Assembly: GCA_018056045.1 (NCBI GenBank)
Contig: JAGPGI010000223.1
Coordinates: 1 to 5,260, forward strand
Length of the DNA stretch: 5,260 nt
From: Paracoccus sp. (in: a-proteobacteria)
GTDB taxonomy: Bacteria > Pseudomonadota > Alphaproteobacteria > Rhodobacterales > Rhodobacteraceae
Reading direction: 5' to 3'
Below are positions 1 to 5,260 of the stretch, piece by piece. The first letter of the stretch is position 1. Each line of letters starts with the position of its first letter. The notes under the pieces were generated by a model. The model worked only from the letters and a program-made list of their open reading frames with translations. It was not told the DNA's origin and did no database searches. The position numbers and the translations under genes are program-made.

Positions 1-682
1 TGGCCGTCGCGATCAGCGGGCCGATGCCCGGCACCGTCATCAGCCGTCGGGCGACCTCGTTCTCTTTGGCGCAGCGTGAGATCTCGGCATCGAGCCTCCC
101 GATCTGCGCCTCGAGGTGCGCCAAGGATCCGATCAGAACCTGCAGGGTGGCTGTCGCCTCGGCGGGCAACCCGCTCTCTGGATCTTCGACGATGGCGATC
201 AGCTTCGAGGCATTGGCAGCGCCCTGCGGCACAACCTGCCCGAACTCGGCAAGGTGACCGCGCAGGGCGTTGATCGCCTGGGTGCGCTGCCGGATCAGTA
301 ACTCGCGCACGCGGAACACCATCGCCGCCCCTTGGGTCTCTTCGCTCTTCACCGACACGAAGCGCATCGTCGGACGCTGTGCAGCTTCGCAAATCGCCTC
401 GGCGTCGGCGGCGTCATTCTTCTGCCGTTTGACGAAGGGCTTCACGTAGGCCGGAGGGATCAGCCGGACCTCATGTCCAAGCTTGCCAATCTCTCGACCC
501 CAGTAATGTGCACCACCACAGGCTTCCATCGCCACGACGGAAGGCGGCAAAGCCTCAAAGAACCCCAGCACCTGCGTGCGCCGCAGCTTCTTCCGTAGCA
601 CCGCACCGCCTGCGGCGTCCGCCCCATGCACCTGGAACACATTCTTCGCCAGATCGAGCCCGACCGTGATAATCTCCGACAT
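1..682 (-). CDS. IS110-family (IS1111-like) transposase, C-terminus cut by window edge
   Basis: This is a DEDD transposase/recombinase that moves an insertion sequence; characterised IS110-family members are guided by an element-encoded bridge RNA. The frame is open from the ATG at 682 to the window edge, giving 227 residues of an expected 330-350. The RuvC-like N-terminal domain (about 5-150) starts with VGLDLAKNVFQVHG (D10), followed by AMEACGG (E53) and KNDAADAEAICEA (D90, D93), so all four DEDD acidic residues are present. A likely coiled coil covers about 175-213. LMTVPGIGPLIATA (214-227) opens the C-terminal Transposase_20 domain, whose catalytic serine would lie outside the window. The MEACGG...H, RPFVK-like and NDAADAEAICEA style resembles the IS1111 group (IS4321/IS5075-like) more than IS621. 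The start is well supported by AAAGGAGGA five bases upstream. I see no frameshift or stop in the visible part. It uses rarer codons (TTA, CTA, TTG) that look less adapted than the operon's, in keeping with mobility. The family call is firm; the subgroup is inferred. Confidence 0.93.
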   Translation of the reverse strand, partial: MSEIITVGLDLAKNVFQVHGADAAGGAVLRKKLRRTQVLGFFEALPPSVVAMEACGGAHYWGREIGKLGHEVRLIPPAYVKPFVKRQKNDAADAEAICEAAQRPTMRFVSVKSEETQGAAMVFRVRELLIRQRTQAINALRGHLAEFGQVVPQGAANASKLIAIVEDPESGLPAEATATLQVLIGSLAHLEAQIGRLDAEISRCAKENEVARRLMTVPGIGPLIATA

Positions 683-687
683 GACCG

Positions 688-696
688 TCCTCCTTT
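688..696 (-). promoter_or_regulatory. Strong ribosome binding site of the transposase
   Basis: On the minus strand the sequence AAAGGAGGA lies five bases before the ATG at 682. It is a near-perfect Shine-Dalgarno sequence and settles the transposase start, which gives the expected N-terminus just ahead of the first DEDD aspartate. Confidence 0.8.
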
Positions 697-788
697 GTGG
701 ATCATCGCAGACCCACCTTGGCACAGAGATGCCGTCGGGGGGCGGTCACATCATCAGAGCCGCTCTCTGCCCTGAACAGGCGGGGCGG

Positions 789-832
789 CGATTGACCGAC
801 AATCGTGCAGGCTCACGCGACCTGCAATTGTC
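789..832 (-). repeat. Two overlapping, mutually exclusive inverted repeats beside the IS end
   Basis: One hairpin pairs 798-803 plus 806-811 with 821-832. That gives 12 base pairs with a two-base CG bulge at 804-805 and a nine-base loop at 812-820. A second inverted repeat pairs CGATTG (789-794) with CAATCG (800-805) around a five-base loop. The two share 798-805, so only one can form at a time. They lie between the transposase start and the operon terminator. They could be part of the IS end, the palindromic target the element chose, or operon trailer sequence. The pairing is seen directly; the role is unknown. Confidence 0.5.
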
Positions 833-845
833 CTTCCGCAAAGAC

Positions 846-881
846 AAAGCCCGGCCAGCGGGGACGGGCTGGCCGGGCTTT
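846..881 (-). terminator. Intrinsic terminator of the ABC transporter operon
   Basis: A perfect 13-bp inverted repeat pairs 846-858 with 869-881 around a ten-base loop (859-868), about 20 bases after the stop codon of the last permease gene (901-903). In the operon's direction the GC-rich stem ends in CTTT and is followed by GTCTTTG. The T tract is interrupted but still T-rich. On the other strand the stem is followed by GGATTTT, so it may also stop transcription entering from the left. Confidence 0.85.
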
Positions 882-900
882 GGATTTTGCCGTGCTGGCG

Positions 901-1584
901 TTACCGGCCCGGGGCGGACATCCTCGCCTCCAGCCGACGCATGGCAAAGATCAGCGCCATATTGATGGCCAGATAGAACAGGCCTGCAATCGTGAAGACT
1001 TCAAAGATCGCGTAGGTCTGGCTCATCAGCCGCTTGGCATGGCCGGTGATCTCAAGTACCGTGATGGTCGAGGCAAGGCTGGTGCCCTTGATCACCAGCA
1101 CGATCTCATTGCCATAGGCGGGCAGCGCCTGCCGGATCGCCAGCGGAAACTCGATCCGGCGAAAGCGCAGGGCGCGTGACATGCCCGCCGCTTTGGCGGC
1201 TTCGATCAGCCCGACGGGGATCGACATGAGACCGCCGCGCAGGATCTCGGAGGTATAAGCGGCCGTGTTCAACGCGAGCGCAAGAATGGCACAATGCATC
1301 GCATCGCCAATCACCCACCAGGCAAGCGCATTGTTGCGGACGGCATCGAACTGCCCCAGCCCGTAATAGAACAGGAAAAGCTGCACCAGCAGCGGGGTGC
1401 CCCGAAAGACGGCGCTGTAACCTTCCGCAAAGCCTGACAGCAGCCGATTGCCAGAGAGCCGCATCACCGCCAAGCCAAGGCCAAGGCAAAAGCCGATCGA
1501 AACAGAGATGGCGGCCAGCGTCAGCGTGACACTCACGCCTTTGGCGAGCGTCGTGACCGCGCGAGTGATCAGATCGGCGTCCAT
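901..1584 (-). CDS. Polar amino acid ABC transporter permease, HisM-like
   Basis: This is an inner-membrane permease of the PAAT/HisMQ family (BPD_transp_1 fold), expected to pair with the permease encoded just upstream to form the channel. Its 227 residues match the family's usual 215-240. Visible features are a first hydrophobic segment at about 16-43, the conserved FRGTPLLVQLFLFYYG at 60-75, a segment at about 94-113, the EAA loop (ILRGGLMSIPVGLIEAAKAAG, with IEAAKAAG at 127-134) that docks on the ATPase, and a last segment at about 193-215. FRGTPLLVQ is the version typical of HisM-type subunits. The ATG at 1584 is one base after the upstream stop codon (1586-1588) and is preceded by GGGAGG at 1592-1597, seven bases away, so translation is probably coupled. 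The substrate cannot be read from the permease; the ATPase and binding protein suggest a basic or polar amino acid or a derivative. The gene ends in TAA just before the terminator. Confidence 0.93.
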   Translation of the reverse strand: MDADLITRAVTTLAKGVSVTLTLAAISVSIGFCLGLGLAVMRLSGNRLLSGFAEGYSAVFRGTPLLVQLFLFYYGLGQFDAVRNNALAWWVIGDAMHCAILALALNTAAYTSEILRGGLMSIPVGLIEAAKAAGMSRALRFRRIEFPLAIRQALPAYGNEIVLVIKGTSLASTITVLEITGHAKRLMSQTYAIFEVFTIAGLFYLAINMALIFAMRRLEARMSAPGR

Positions 1585-1585
1585 C

Positions 1586-2293
1586 CTAGGCCCTCCCTTT
1601 CAGCACCAGCGCCCGCTCGGCGCGGCGAAAGCCGATCTGGCTGACAAAGGTGATGACAAGATAAAGCGCCCCCGCGATCAGGTAGAAGATGAAGGGGTTG
1701 CGCGTCGAACCGGCGCCGATGAAGGCGGTCCGCATCAGCTCTTGCAGGCCGACGACCGAAATCAGCGCGGTGTCCTTCATCGTGGCCTGCCAGATGTTGT
1801 TGAGCCCCGGCACCGCGATCCGCAGCATCTGCGGCAGGATGATCCGCCGGAAGATGCGCTTGCGCGGCATTCCAAGCGCCCGGGCGGCCTCGATATGGCC
1901 CTTCGGGATGGCGGCCAGCGCACCGCGCACGACCTCGGTCGCGTAAGAGCCCGAGATGGTGCCGATGGCGATGACCCCGATCAGGAAGGGATAGCCCGTG
2001 TCCGCCAGCCCCGCCCAGCCGAAGGCGGTGCCAATCCGGGCCACGAATTCGACCGACGAGAAGAACAGAAGATAGATGATCAGCAGTTCCGGCACGCCGC
2101 GAACCACGGTCGTATAGATATCGACCAGCCAGTTCAGCGGCCGGACCTGTCCCCATTTGATCAGCCCGCAGGCAATGCCGATGACCAGCCCCAGAAGCAT
2201 GGCTCCGAAGCCGACCGCGATGGTGATGGACGCGCCGCGCAGAAGCGCGCCGATCCAGCCGCCTTCCCAAAGCTGAGCTAACCCGAATTGCAT
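1586..2293 (-). CDS. Polar amino acid ABC transporter permease, HisQ-like
   Basis: This is the other inner-membrane subunit of the PAAT importer, 235 residues and full length for the family. A long hydrophobic segment covers about 18-45. The conserved YTTVVRGVPELLIIYLLFF lies at 60-78; RGVPELL is the form usual in HisQ-type subunits. Further hydrophobic segments lie at about 101-117 and 200-220. The cytoplasmic EAA loop that contacts the ATPase has EAARALG at 135-141, followed by a basic stretch (RKRIFRR, 144-150). The ATG at 2293 is preceded by AGGCGG, a modest ribosome site, five bases away. The gene is 62 bases after the binding-protein gene, with a strong stem-loop between, and is coupled to the next permease gene by a TAG-G-ATG arrangement. 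The heterodimer with that permease is inferred from the family and the pairing. Confidence 0.93.
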   Translation of the reverse strand: MQFGLAQLWEGGWIGALLRGASITIAVGFGAMLLGLVIGIACGLIKWGQVRPLNWLVDIYTTVVRGVPELLIIYLLFFSSVEFVARIGTAFGWAGLADTGYPFLIGVIAIGTISGSYATEVVRGALAAIPKGHIEAARALGMPRKRIFRRIILPQMLRIAVPGLNNIWQATMKDTALISVVGLQELMRTAFIGAGSTRNPFIFYLIAGALYLVITFVSQIGFRRAERALVLKGRA

Positions 2294-2319
2294 GGAATCC
2301 GCCTGTCTGAAGGATGGGT

Positions 2320-2343
2320 CGGGAAGGCGTCAGCGCCTTCCCG
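2320..2343 (-). repeat. Intercistronic stem-loop between binding-protein and permease genes
   Basis: A perfect 10-bp inverted repeat (CGGGAAGGCG at 2320-2329 with its complement at 2334-2343) closes on a four-base loop. It lies 12 bases after the binding-protein stop codon and has no T tract in the operon's direction, so it is not a classic full terminator. Stem-loops at this spot, such as the REP sequence between hisJ and hisQ of Salmonella, protect the upstream message and help give more binding protein than permease. The same role is likely here but inferred. Confidence 0.75.
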
Positions 2344-2355
2344 GTCGATCAGGGA

Positions 2356-3156
2356 TCAGTCGCAGGTCTGCGAAATGTCCATCTTGAACCACTTCTCGGA
2401 CGAGGTTTTCAGCGTGCCCTCGCGGCCCAGTTCGCACAGCGCCTCGTTGATCTTTTCCTTCAGCTCGGCTTCATCCTTGCGGATGCCGATGCCAAGGCCG
2501 GTGCCCAGCGTCGCATCCGAGCTGGAGTCGATCACCACATCGACCATCTGGAACTCGGCCCCGTCGGGCTTGGCCAGAAAATCGCTTTGCGCCGAGGCAT
2601 CCGCGAATGAGCTGTCCAGACGCCCGCTGGCCAGGTCGATCTGCATCTGGTCCAGCGTGTCATAGGTCATCAGCTGGACGTCGGGCATGTTCTTCTCGAC
2701 ATAGGCCGCATGGGTGGTGCCGCCCTGCACGCCGACGCGCAGCCCGCCGAGATCCGCCTTCAGCGTATCAAGGTCTTTCGCCCCGGCCAGTTCCGAGCCC
2801 TTCTTGGCAATGAAGTTGTTCGGGAATTCACCATAGCTGCGCGAAAAGTCGATCTGCTTGCCGCGCTCTTCGGTGATCGACATGCCCGAGATGATGACGT
2901 CGAAGCGCTTGGCGTTCAGCGCCGGGATCAGGCCATCGAAGGCCTGCACGACAAAGCGGCATTTCAGCGCCAGCTTGTCGCAGAGGGCATTGCCGACATC
3001 GGCATCAAAGCCGGTGACATTGCCATTGGCATCCGCCATCGAAAACGGCGGGTAGGCCCCTTCGGTGCCGATCACCAGCTCGCCCTCGGCGGCATGGGCG
3101 GCAACGCCCGCGGAGAGCGACAGGATCGCTGCGACAGAGAAAAGGTTCAGTTTCAT
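2356..3156 (-). CDS. Periplasmic amino acid-binding protein of the ABC importer (HisJ/LAO-like, SBP_bac_3)
   Basis: This is the extracytoplasmic receptor that captures the ligand and delivers it to the permeases. It has 266 residues, the family norm. The ATG at 3156 was chosen over an in-frame ATG at 3240. It has AGGGA seven bases upstream and begins a clear Sec signal peptide: MKLN, a hydrophobic core, then AHA|AEG, with cleavage likely after residue 22. The mature part opens with LVIGTEGAYPPFS. Family marks follow: GFDADVGNALC, FDGLIPALNAKRFDVIISGMSITEER (about 73-98, with S93, T95 and R98 in the usual ligand-binding site), VGVQGGTT (141-148), and D186 in SSFAD, a good candidate to hold the ligand amino group. 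C59 and C66 match the disulfide of HisJ. C241 and C265 may form a second one. The ligand is probably an alpha-amino acid or a small derivative; basic amino acids are suggested by the resemblance to HisJ/LAO but not proved. The gene follows the hydrolase-ATPase gene after 74 bases. Confidence 0.93.
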   Translation of the reverse strand: MKLNLFSVAAILSLSAGVAAHAAEGELVIGTEGAYPPFSMADANGNVTGFDADVGNALCDKLALKCRFVVQAFDGLIPALNAKRFDVIISGMSITEERGKQIDFSRSYGEFPNNFIAKKGSELAGAKDLDTLKADLGGLRVGVQGGTTHAAYVEKNMPDVQLMTYDTLDQMQIDLASGRLDSSFADASAQSDFLAKPDGAEFQMVDVVIDSSSDATLGTGLGIGIRKDEAELKEKINEALCELGREGTLKTSSEKWFKMDISQTCD

Positions 3157-3163
3157 ATCTGTT

Positions 3164-3168
3164 TCCCT
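3164..3168 (-). promoter_or_regulatory. Ribosome binding site that decides the binding-protein start
   Basis: AGGGA on the minus strand is seven bases before the ATG at 3156. Initiation here puts the signal peptide at the extreme N-terminus. The longer frame from 3240 would add 28 hydrophilic residues (MQLSRTTGQD...) ahead of it and would overlap the preceding gene by ten bases, so it is rejected. Confidence 0.7.
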
Positions 3169-3230
3169 ATGTTGTTGGTTCGTCACGATTTTTCCCGTGT
3201 GATCGCGCGGGTCCTGTCCGGTGGTCCGGC

Positions 3231-5147
3231 TTAGTTGCATCTTGCGAGGAACTGGCTGAGCCGTTCAGAGCGGGGATTGGTGAAAATCTGATCGGGCGCG
3301 CCCTCTTCTTCGACGCGGCCCTGATGCAGGAATTTGATGTGATGCGAGACCTCGCGCGCGAATTGCATCTCATGCGTGACGAGGATCATCGTATTGCCCT
3401 CTTCCGCGAGCTGGCGGATGACGCGCAGCACCTCGCCCACCAGTTCAGGGTCGAGCGCGCTGGTCGGCTCATCGAGCAGGATGACCTTGGGGCGCATGGC
3501 CAGAGTGCGCGCGATTGCAGCGCGCTGCTGCTGGCCGCCCGACAGCTGACCGGGGAAATGGGCGTGCTTTTCCGAAAGCCCCACCTTCTTCAACAGCTCA
3601 TGGGCGCGGTCGATCGCCTCGGCCCGGCTTTCCTTCAGGACATGGATCGGAGCTTCGGTGATGTTGTCGAGGACCGAGAGATGCGGCCACAGGTTGAAGC
3701 TCTGAAACACCATGCCGACGCGGGCGCGGATGCGCTCCACCTGCTTCTGATCGGCGGGAAGGGTGATGCCGTCGCGGCCCGGCTTCATCCGGATTTCCTC
3801 GCCGTCAATCACGATGCGGCCGCTTTTGGGCTGTTCGAGCAGGTTGATGCAGCGCAGGAAGGTCGACTTGCCCGACCCACTTGAGCCGATCATCGACACG
3901 ACCTCGCCCGGTTGCGCGACCAGATCGACGCCTTTGAGCACCTCAAGCGGGCCATAGCTTTTATGCAGATCGCGGACCTCGACGGCGGGCTGACCGGACT
4001 CTGGCGCTCGGGCCACCGGTTTCGCCACGGCCAGACGCGGCGCATTGCCGCCCTGCCGCTCAAGATCGGTCAAGGCGCGGTCGAAATAGGCAAGGCTGGC
4101 GGCCAGCACCTGCGCCTGCCAGTCGGGATCGGCGGGCACGAAAGCATGGCGCAGCCGGTCCTTGATCTGCTGGCCCTGCGGCGACAGCGGGTCGGCGTAA
4201 AGATGCAGCCAATTGTCTTCGCGCACGGAATTGTTGACCTGCTCACCCGGCAGGGTGCCACATTCGATGACCAAGGGCAGAACCCGCGCCTGCGGCATCG
4301 CCTTGCGCACCGCATCCGAGACATAGCCCGTCGCCGTCGCGGCAATGCCGGTATCGGTCGTCCGCCCCTCACCCGTCAGCACAACCGACATGGCCGGACC
4401 GAACAGCGCGCGGCCCCAGTCGAGGCCCGCGTGGTCCTCGACCGCGACGGACAGCAGCGCGGGATAGGCATAGGGGCCAGCGCCGGTGTGCAGGTCAAAG
4501 ACGATGACATCCTGCGCGGCGGCGCCGAAATCCGACAGGATGCGGTTCAGGGTCTGGTTCGACCAGACCGGCCCATTGCCGCCATAGAAAAGCCCGTCCG
4601 GATGGCTGTACTGCCCCGCCTCGACAAAGGGTGCCAGCCCCGCAAAGCCGCCCATGCGTGCGCGGGCTTCGGCATAGGCCGCATCGGCCCTTGCGCGATC
4701 GGGGCCGTCCAGATCGGCATAGACCAGCGCCGAATGCAGCGGCGCATAGCCCGGATTCTGCGGCCGGGGCTGCGACCAGTCGAGAAAATTGCGGTTGAGG
4801 TCGACATTGTCCTCATTCACCCGGCGCGACCATGCCGCGCCCCAGGGGTTGATCAGATGGATCATCAGGACGGCGGTGTTTTCGGGCAGGTGCCACGGCT
4901 GATGGCGCCGCATCCACGCGACCTGCGCGGCCGAGCCATAGGCGCCCTCGACCCCATGCGTGCCGGAATTGATGACGAGAAGCCGGCTCGCCGTCGGGCT
5001 GCCGATCAGCGCAACATCGGTGGCAATGACCTCGCCATTGGGTCCCGGCTGCGGATGTGGGTAGGCATGCAGCTCGGCCCCCGTGGCCTCGGCCGCTTCC
5101 AGAAATTCGGCGCGCATCGTCGGATAGTCTAGTGGCATCAAGGCCAT
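3231..5147 (-). CDS. Fusion: DUF2817 (M14-like) zinc hydrolase + HisP-like amino acid ABC ATPase
   Basis: One uninterrupted frame encodes two normally separate proteins. Residue numbers count from the farthest in-frame ATG (5228). Residues about 31-390 form a complete DUF2817/M14-type zinc hydrolase. SGTHGVEG gives H91 and E94 as zinc ligands, DLHTG gives H247 as the third, NVDLNRNF (141-148) has the Asn-Arg pair typical of M14 substrate binding, and IECGT (E322) fits the catalytic glutamate. A linker at about 391-414 (QGGNAPRLAVAKPVARAPES) leads to a whole ABC ATPase, about 415-665: Walker A GSSGSGKST (448-456), Q-loop Q509, signature LSGGQQQ (562-568), Walker B VILLDEP (582-588), D-loop SALD (590-593) and H-loop H619. 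The insert MKPGRDGITLPADQKQ (481-496) is typical of HisP/octopine-type ATPases. I see no signal peptide, so both domains should be cytoplasmic. I prefer the ATG at 5147 (638 residues), which has AAGGGA nine bases upstream; 5228, 5213 and 5138 are alternatives. The hydrolase substrate is unknown; an N-acyl, amide or peptide-linked amino acid is a guess. A missed gene boundary is the main alternative. Confidence 0.88.
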   Translation of the reverse strand: MALMPLDYPTMRAEFLEAAEATGAELHAYPHPQPGPNGEVIATDVALIGSPTASRLLVINSGTHGVEGAYGSAAQVAWMRRHQPWHLPENTAVLMIHLINPWGAAWSRRVNEDNVDLNRNFLDWSQPRPQNPGYAPLHSALVYADLDGPDRARADAAYAEARARMGGFAGLAPFVEAGQYSHPDGLFYGGNGPVWSNQTLNRILSDFGAAAQDVIVFDLHTGAGPYAYPALLSVAVEDHAGLDWGRALFGPAMSVVLTGEGRTTDTGIAATATGYVSDAVRKAMPQARVLPLVIECGTLPGEQVNNSVREDNWLHLYADPLSPQGQQIKDRLRHAFVPADPDWQAQVLAASLAYFDRALTDLERQGGNAPRLAVAKPVARAPESGQPAVEVRDLHKSYGPLEVLKGVDLVAQPGEVVSMIGSSGSGKSTFLRCINLLEQPKSGRIVIDGEEIRMKPGRDGITLPADQKQVERIRARVGMVFQSFNLWPHLSVLDNITEAPIHVLKESRAEAIDRAHELLKKVGLSEKHAHFPGQLSGGQQQRAAIARTLAMRPKVILLDEPTSALDPELVGEVLRVIRQLAEEGNTMILVTHEMQFAREVSHHIKFLHQGRVEEEGAPDQIFTNPRSERLSQFLARCN

Positions 5148-5156
5148 GGGCCGGAT

Positions 5157-5162
5157 TCCCTT
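5157..5162 (-). promoter_or_regulatory. Candidate ribosome binding site of the hydrolase-ATPase gene
   Basis: AAGGGA on the minus strand is nine bases before the ATG at 5147. It is the best such site among the in-frame start candidates at 5228, 5213, 5147 and 5138. The family-like part of the protein begins near MPLDYPTMRAEFLEA, which fits a start at 5147 or 5138 better than one at 5228. Confidence 0.5.
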
Positions 5163-5226
5163 CGGTTTGGGCTGCGGGGCAAGGACTAGCTCTGCCCTCG
5201 TGGCAAGGTTCATCGGCGCGACATCC

Positions 5227-5232
5227 ATTATA
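5227..5232 (-). promoter_or_regulatory. Candidate -10 promoter element (TATAAT) of the operon
   Basis: A perfect TATAAT on the minus strand overlaps the farthest upstream ATG (5228). A start of transcription about seven bases downstream would leave a leader of roughly 70 bases before the preferred ATG at 5147. The -35 region is weak: TTCCGG at 5250-5255 gives a 17-base spacer but matches TTGACA poorly. An activator may be needed, or the match may be chance. Confidence 0.4.
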
Positions 5233-5260
5233 GGTCCAACACGATGCGCCCGGAAGGACG

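Larger units (their letters stand above)
1..845 (-). mobile_element. IS110-family insertion sequence, partial; outer end not resolved
   Basis: The transposase at 682-1 belongs to an IS110-family element that extends past the left edge. Its transposase-proximal (left) end must lie between 683 and about 845, because 846-881 is the terminator of the neighbouring operon. The family usually makes no target duplication, and only the IS1111 group carries short subterminal inverted repeats. I therefore cannot place the boundary from one end alone, and the coordinate 845 is an upper limit. The element reads in the same direction as the transporter operon and sits just downstream of its terminator, so the insertion leaves the operon intact. 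Confidence 0.7.

Noticed and set aside
460..705. Open frame of 81 codons on the minus strand starting at 705
   Set aside because: It is a different frame across the transposase gene, which has the DEDD motifs and a strong ribosome site; the 81-residue product is Arg/Cys-rich noise.
720..733. Small hairpin GGCA/TGCC in the transposase leader
   Set aside because: A four-base stem with a six-base loop is expected by chance at this GC content.
1569..2270. Open frame of 233 codons on the minus strand in another frame of the HisQ-like gene
   Set aside because: It overlaps nearly all of a convincing permease gene. Its Arg/His-rich translation has no membrane segments, so it is a frame shadow.
1448..2281. 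Open frame of 277 codons on the plus strand across both permease genes
   Set aside because: It is antisense to the conserved permeases, and the product is a hydrophilic Asp/Arg/Gln-rich string without domain signs.
3157..3230. Possible promoter or regulatory hairpin between the fusion gene and the binding-protein gene
   Set aside because: Only four-base inverted repeats (CCGG/CCGG and CCCG/CGGG) are visible and no clear -10/-35 pair, too weak to list.
2710..3234. Open frame of 174 codons on the plus strand opposite the binding-protein gene
   Set aside because: It is antisense to a gene with a clear signal peptide and SBP_bac_3 motifs, and shows no ribosome site or domain of its own.
3157..3240. 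N-terminal extension of the binding protein from the ATG at 3240
   Set aside because: The 28 extra residues are hydrophilic and would bury the signal peptide. The ATG at 3156 has its own ribosome site at 7-base spacing.
3912..5132. Open frame of 406 codons on the plus strand
   Set aside because: It lies wholly opposite the hydrolase-ATPase gene, whose zinc and nucleotide-binding motifs are unmistakable. The translation is rich in Arg, Gln and His with no domain I recognise, as expected from antisense of a GC-rich gene.

Overview
The window is GC-rich, and its proteins resemble those of alphaproteobacteria, most likely a Rhodobacteraceae-type organism such as Paracoccus or Rhodobacter. That placement is my impression from composition and protein style; no database search was run. 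Every supported gene is on the minus strand, so the window reads right to left.

Positions 5228 to 901 hold a four-gene operon for a polar-amino-acid (PAAT/HisJQMP-type) ABC importer. The order is (1) a long first gene joining a DUF2817/M14-like zinc hydrolase domain to a HisP-like ABC ATPase in one uninterrupted reading frame, (2) a secreted HisJ/LAO-like substrate-binding protein, (3) a HisQ-like permease and (4) a HisM-like permease. The permeases are one base apart. A strong 10-bp stem-loop lies between the binding-protein and first permease genes, and a perfect 13-bp GC-rich hairpin with a T-rich tail ends the operon. A consensus TATAAT overlaps the first possible ATG and suggests a promoter at the right edge.

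Positions 682 to 1 hold the N-terminal two-thirds of an IS110-family (IS1111-like) DEDD transposase, cut by the window edge. Between it and the operon terminator lie about 160 noncoding bases with two competing hairpins. These bases must contain the transposase-proximal end of the element and its junction with host DNA, but I cannot place that junction.

The genes suggest one import-and-process unit. The binding protein captures an amino-acid-like ligand in the periplasm, the two permeases form the channel, and the ATPase drives transport. The fused hydrolase would sit at the cytoplasmic face, two copies per transporter if the usual stoichiometry holds, and could cut the substrate as it enters. 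The hydrolase-ATPase fusion is the most unusual thing here. The RNA-guided (bridge RNA) recombination expected of IS110-family elements is the second point of interest, although the guide RNA itself may lie outside the window.
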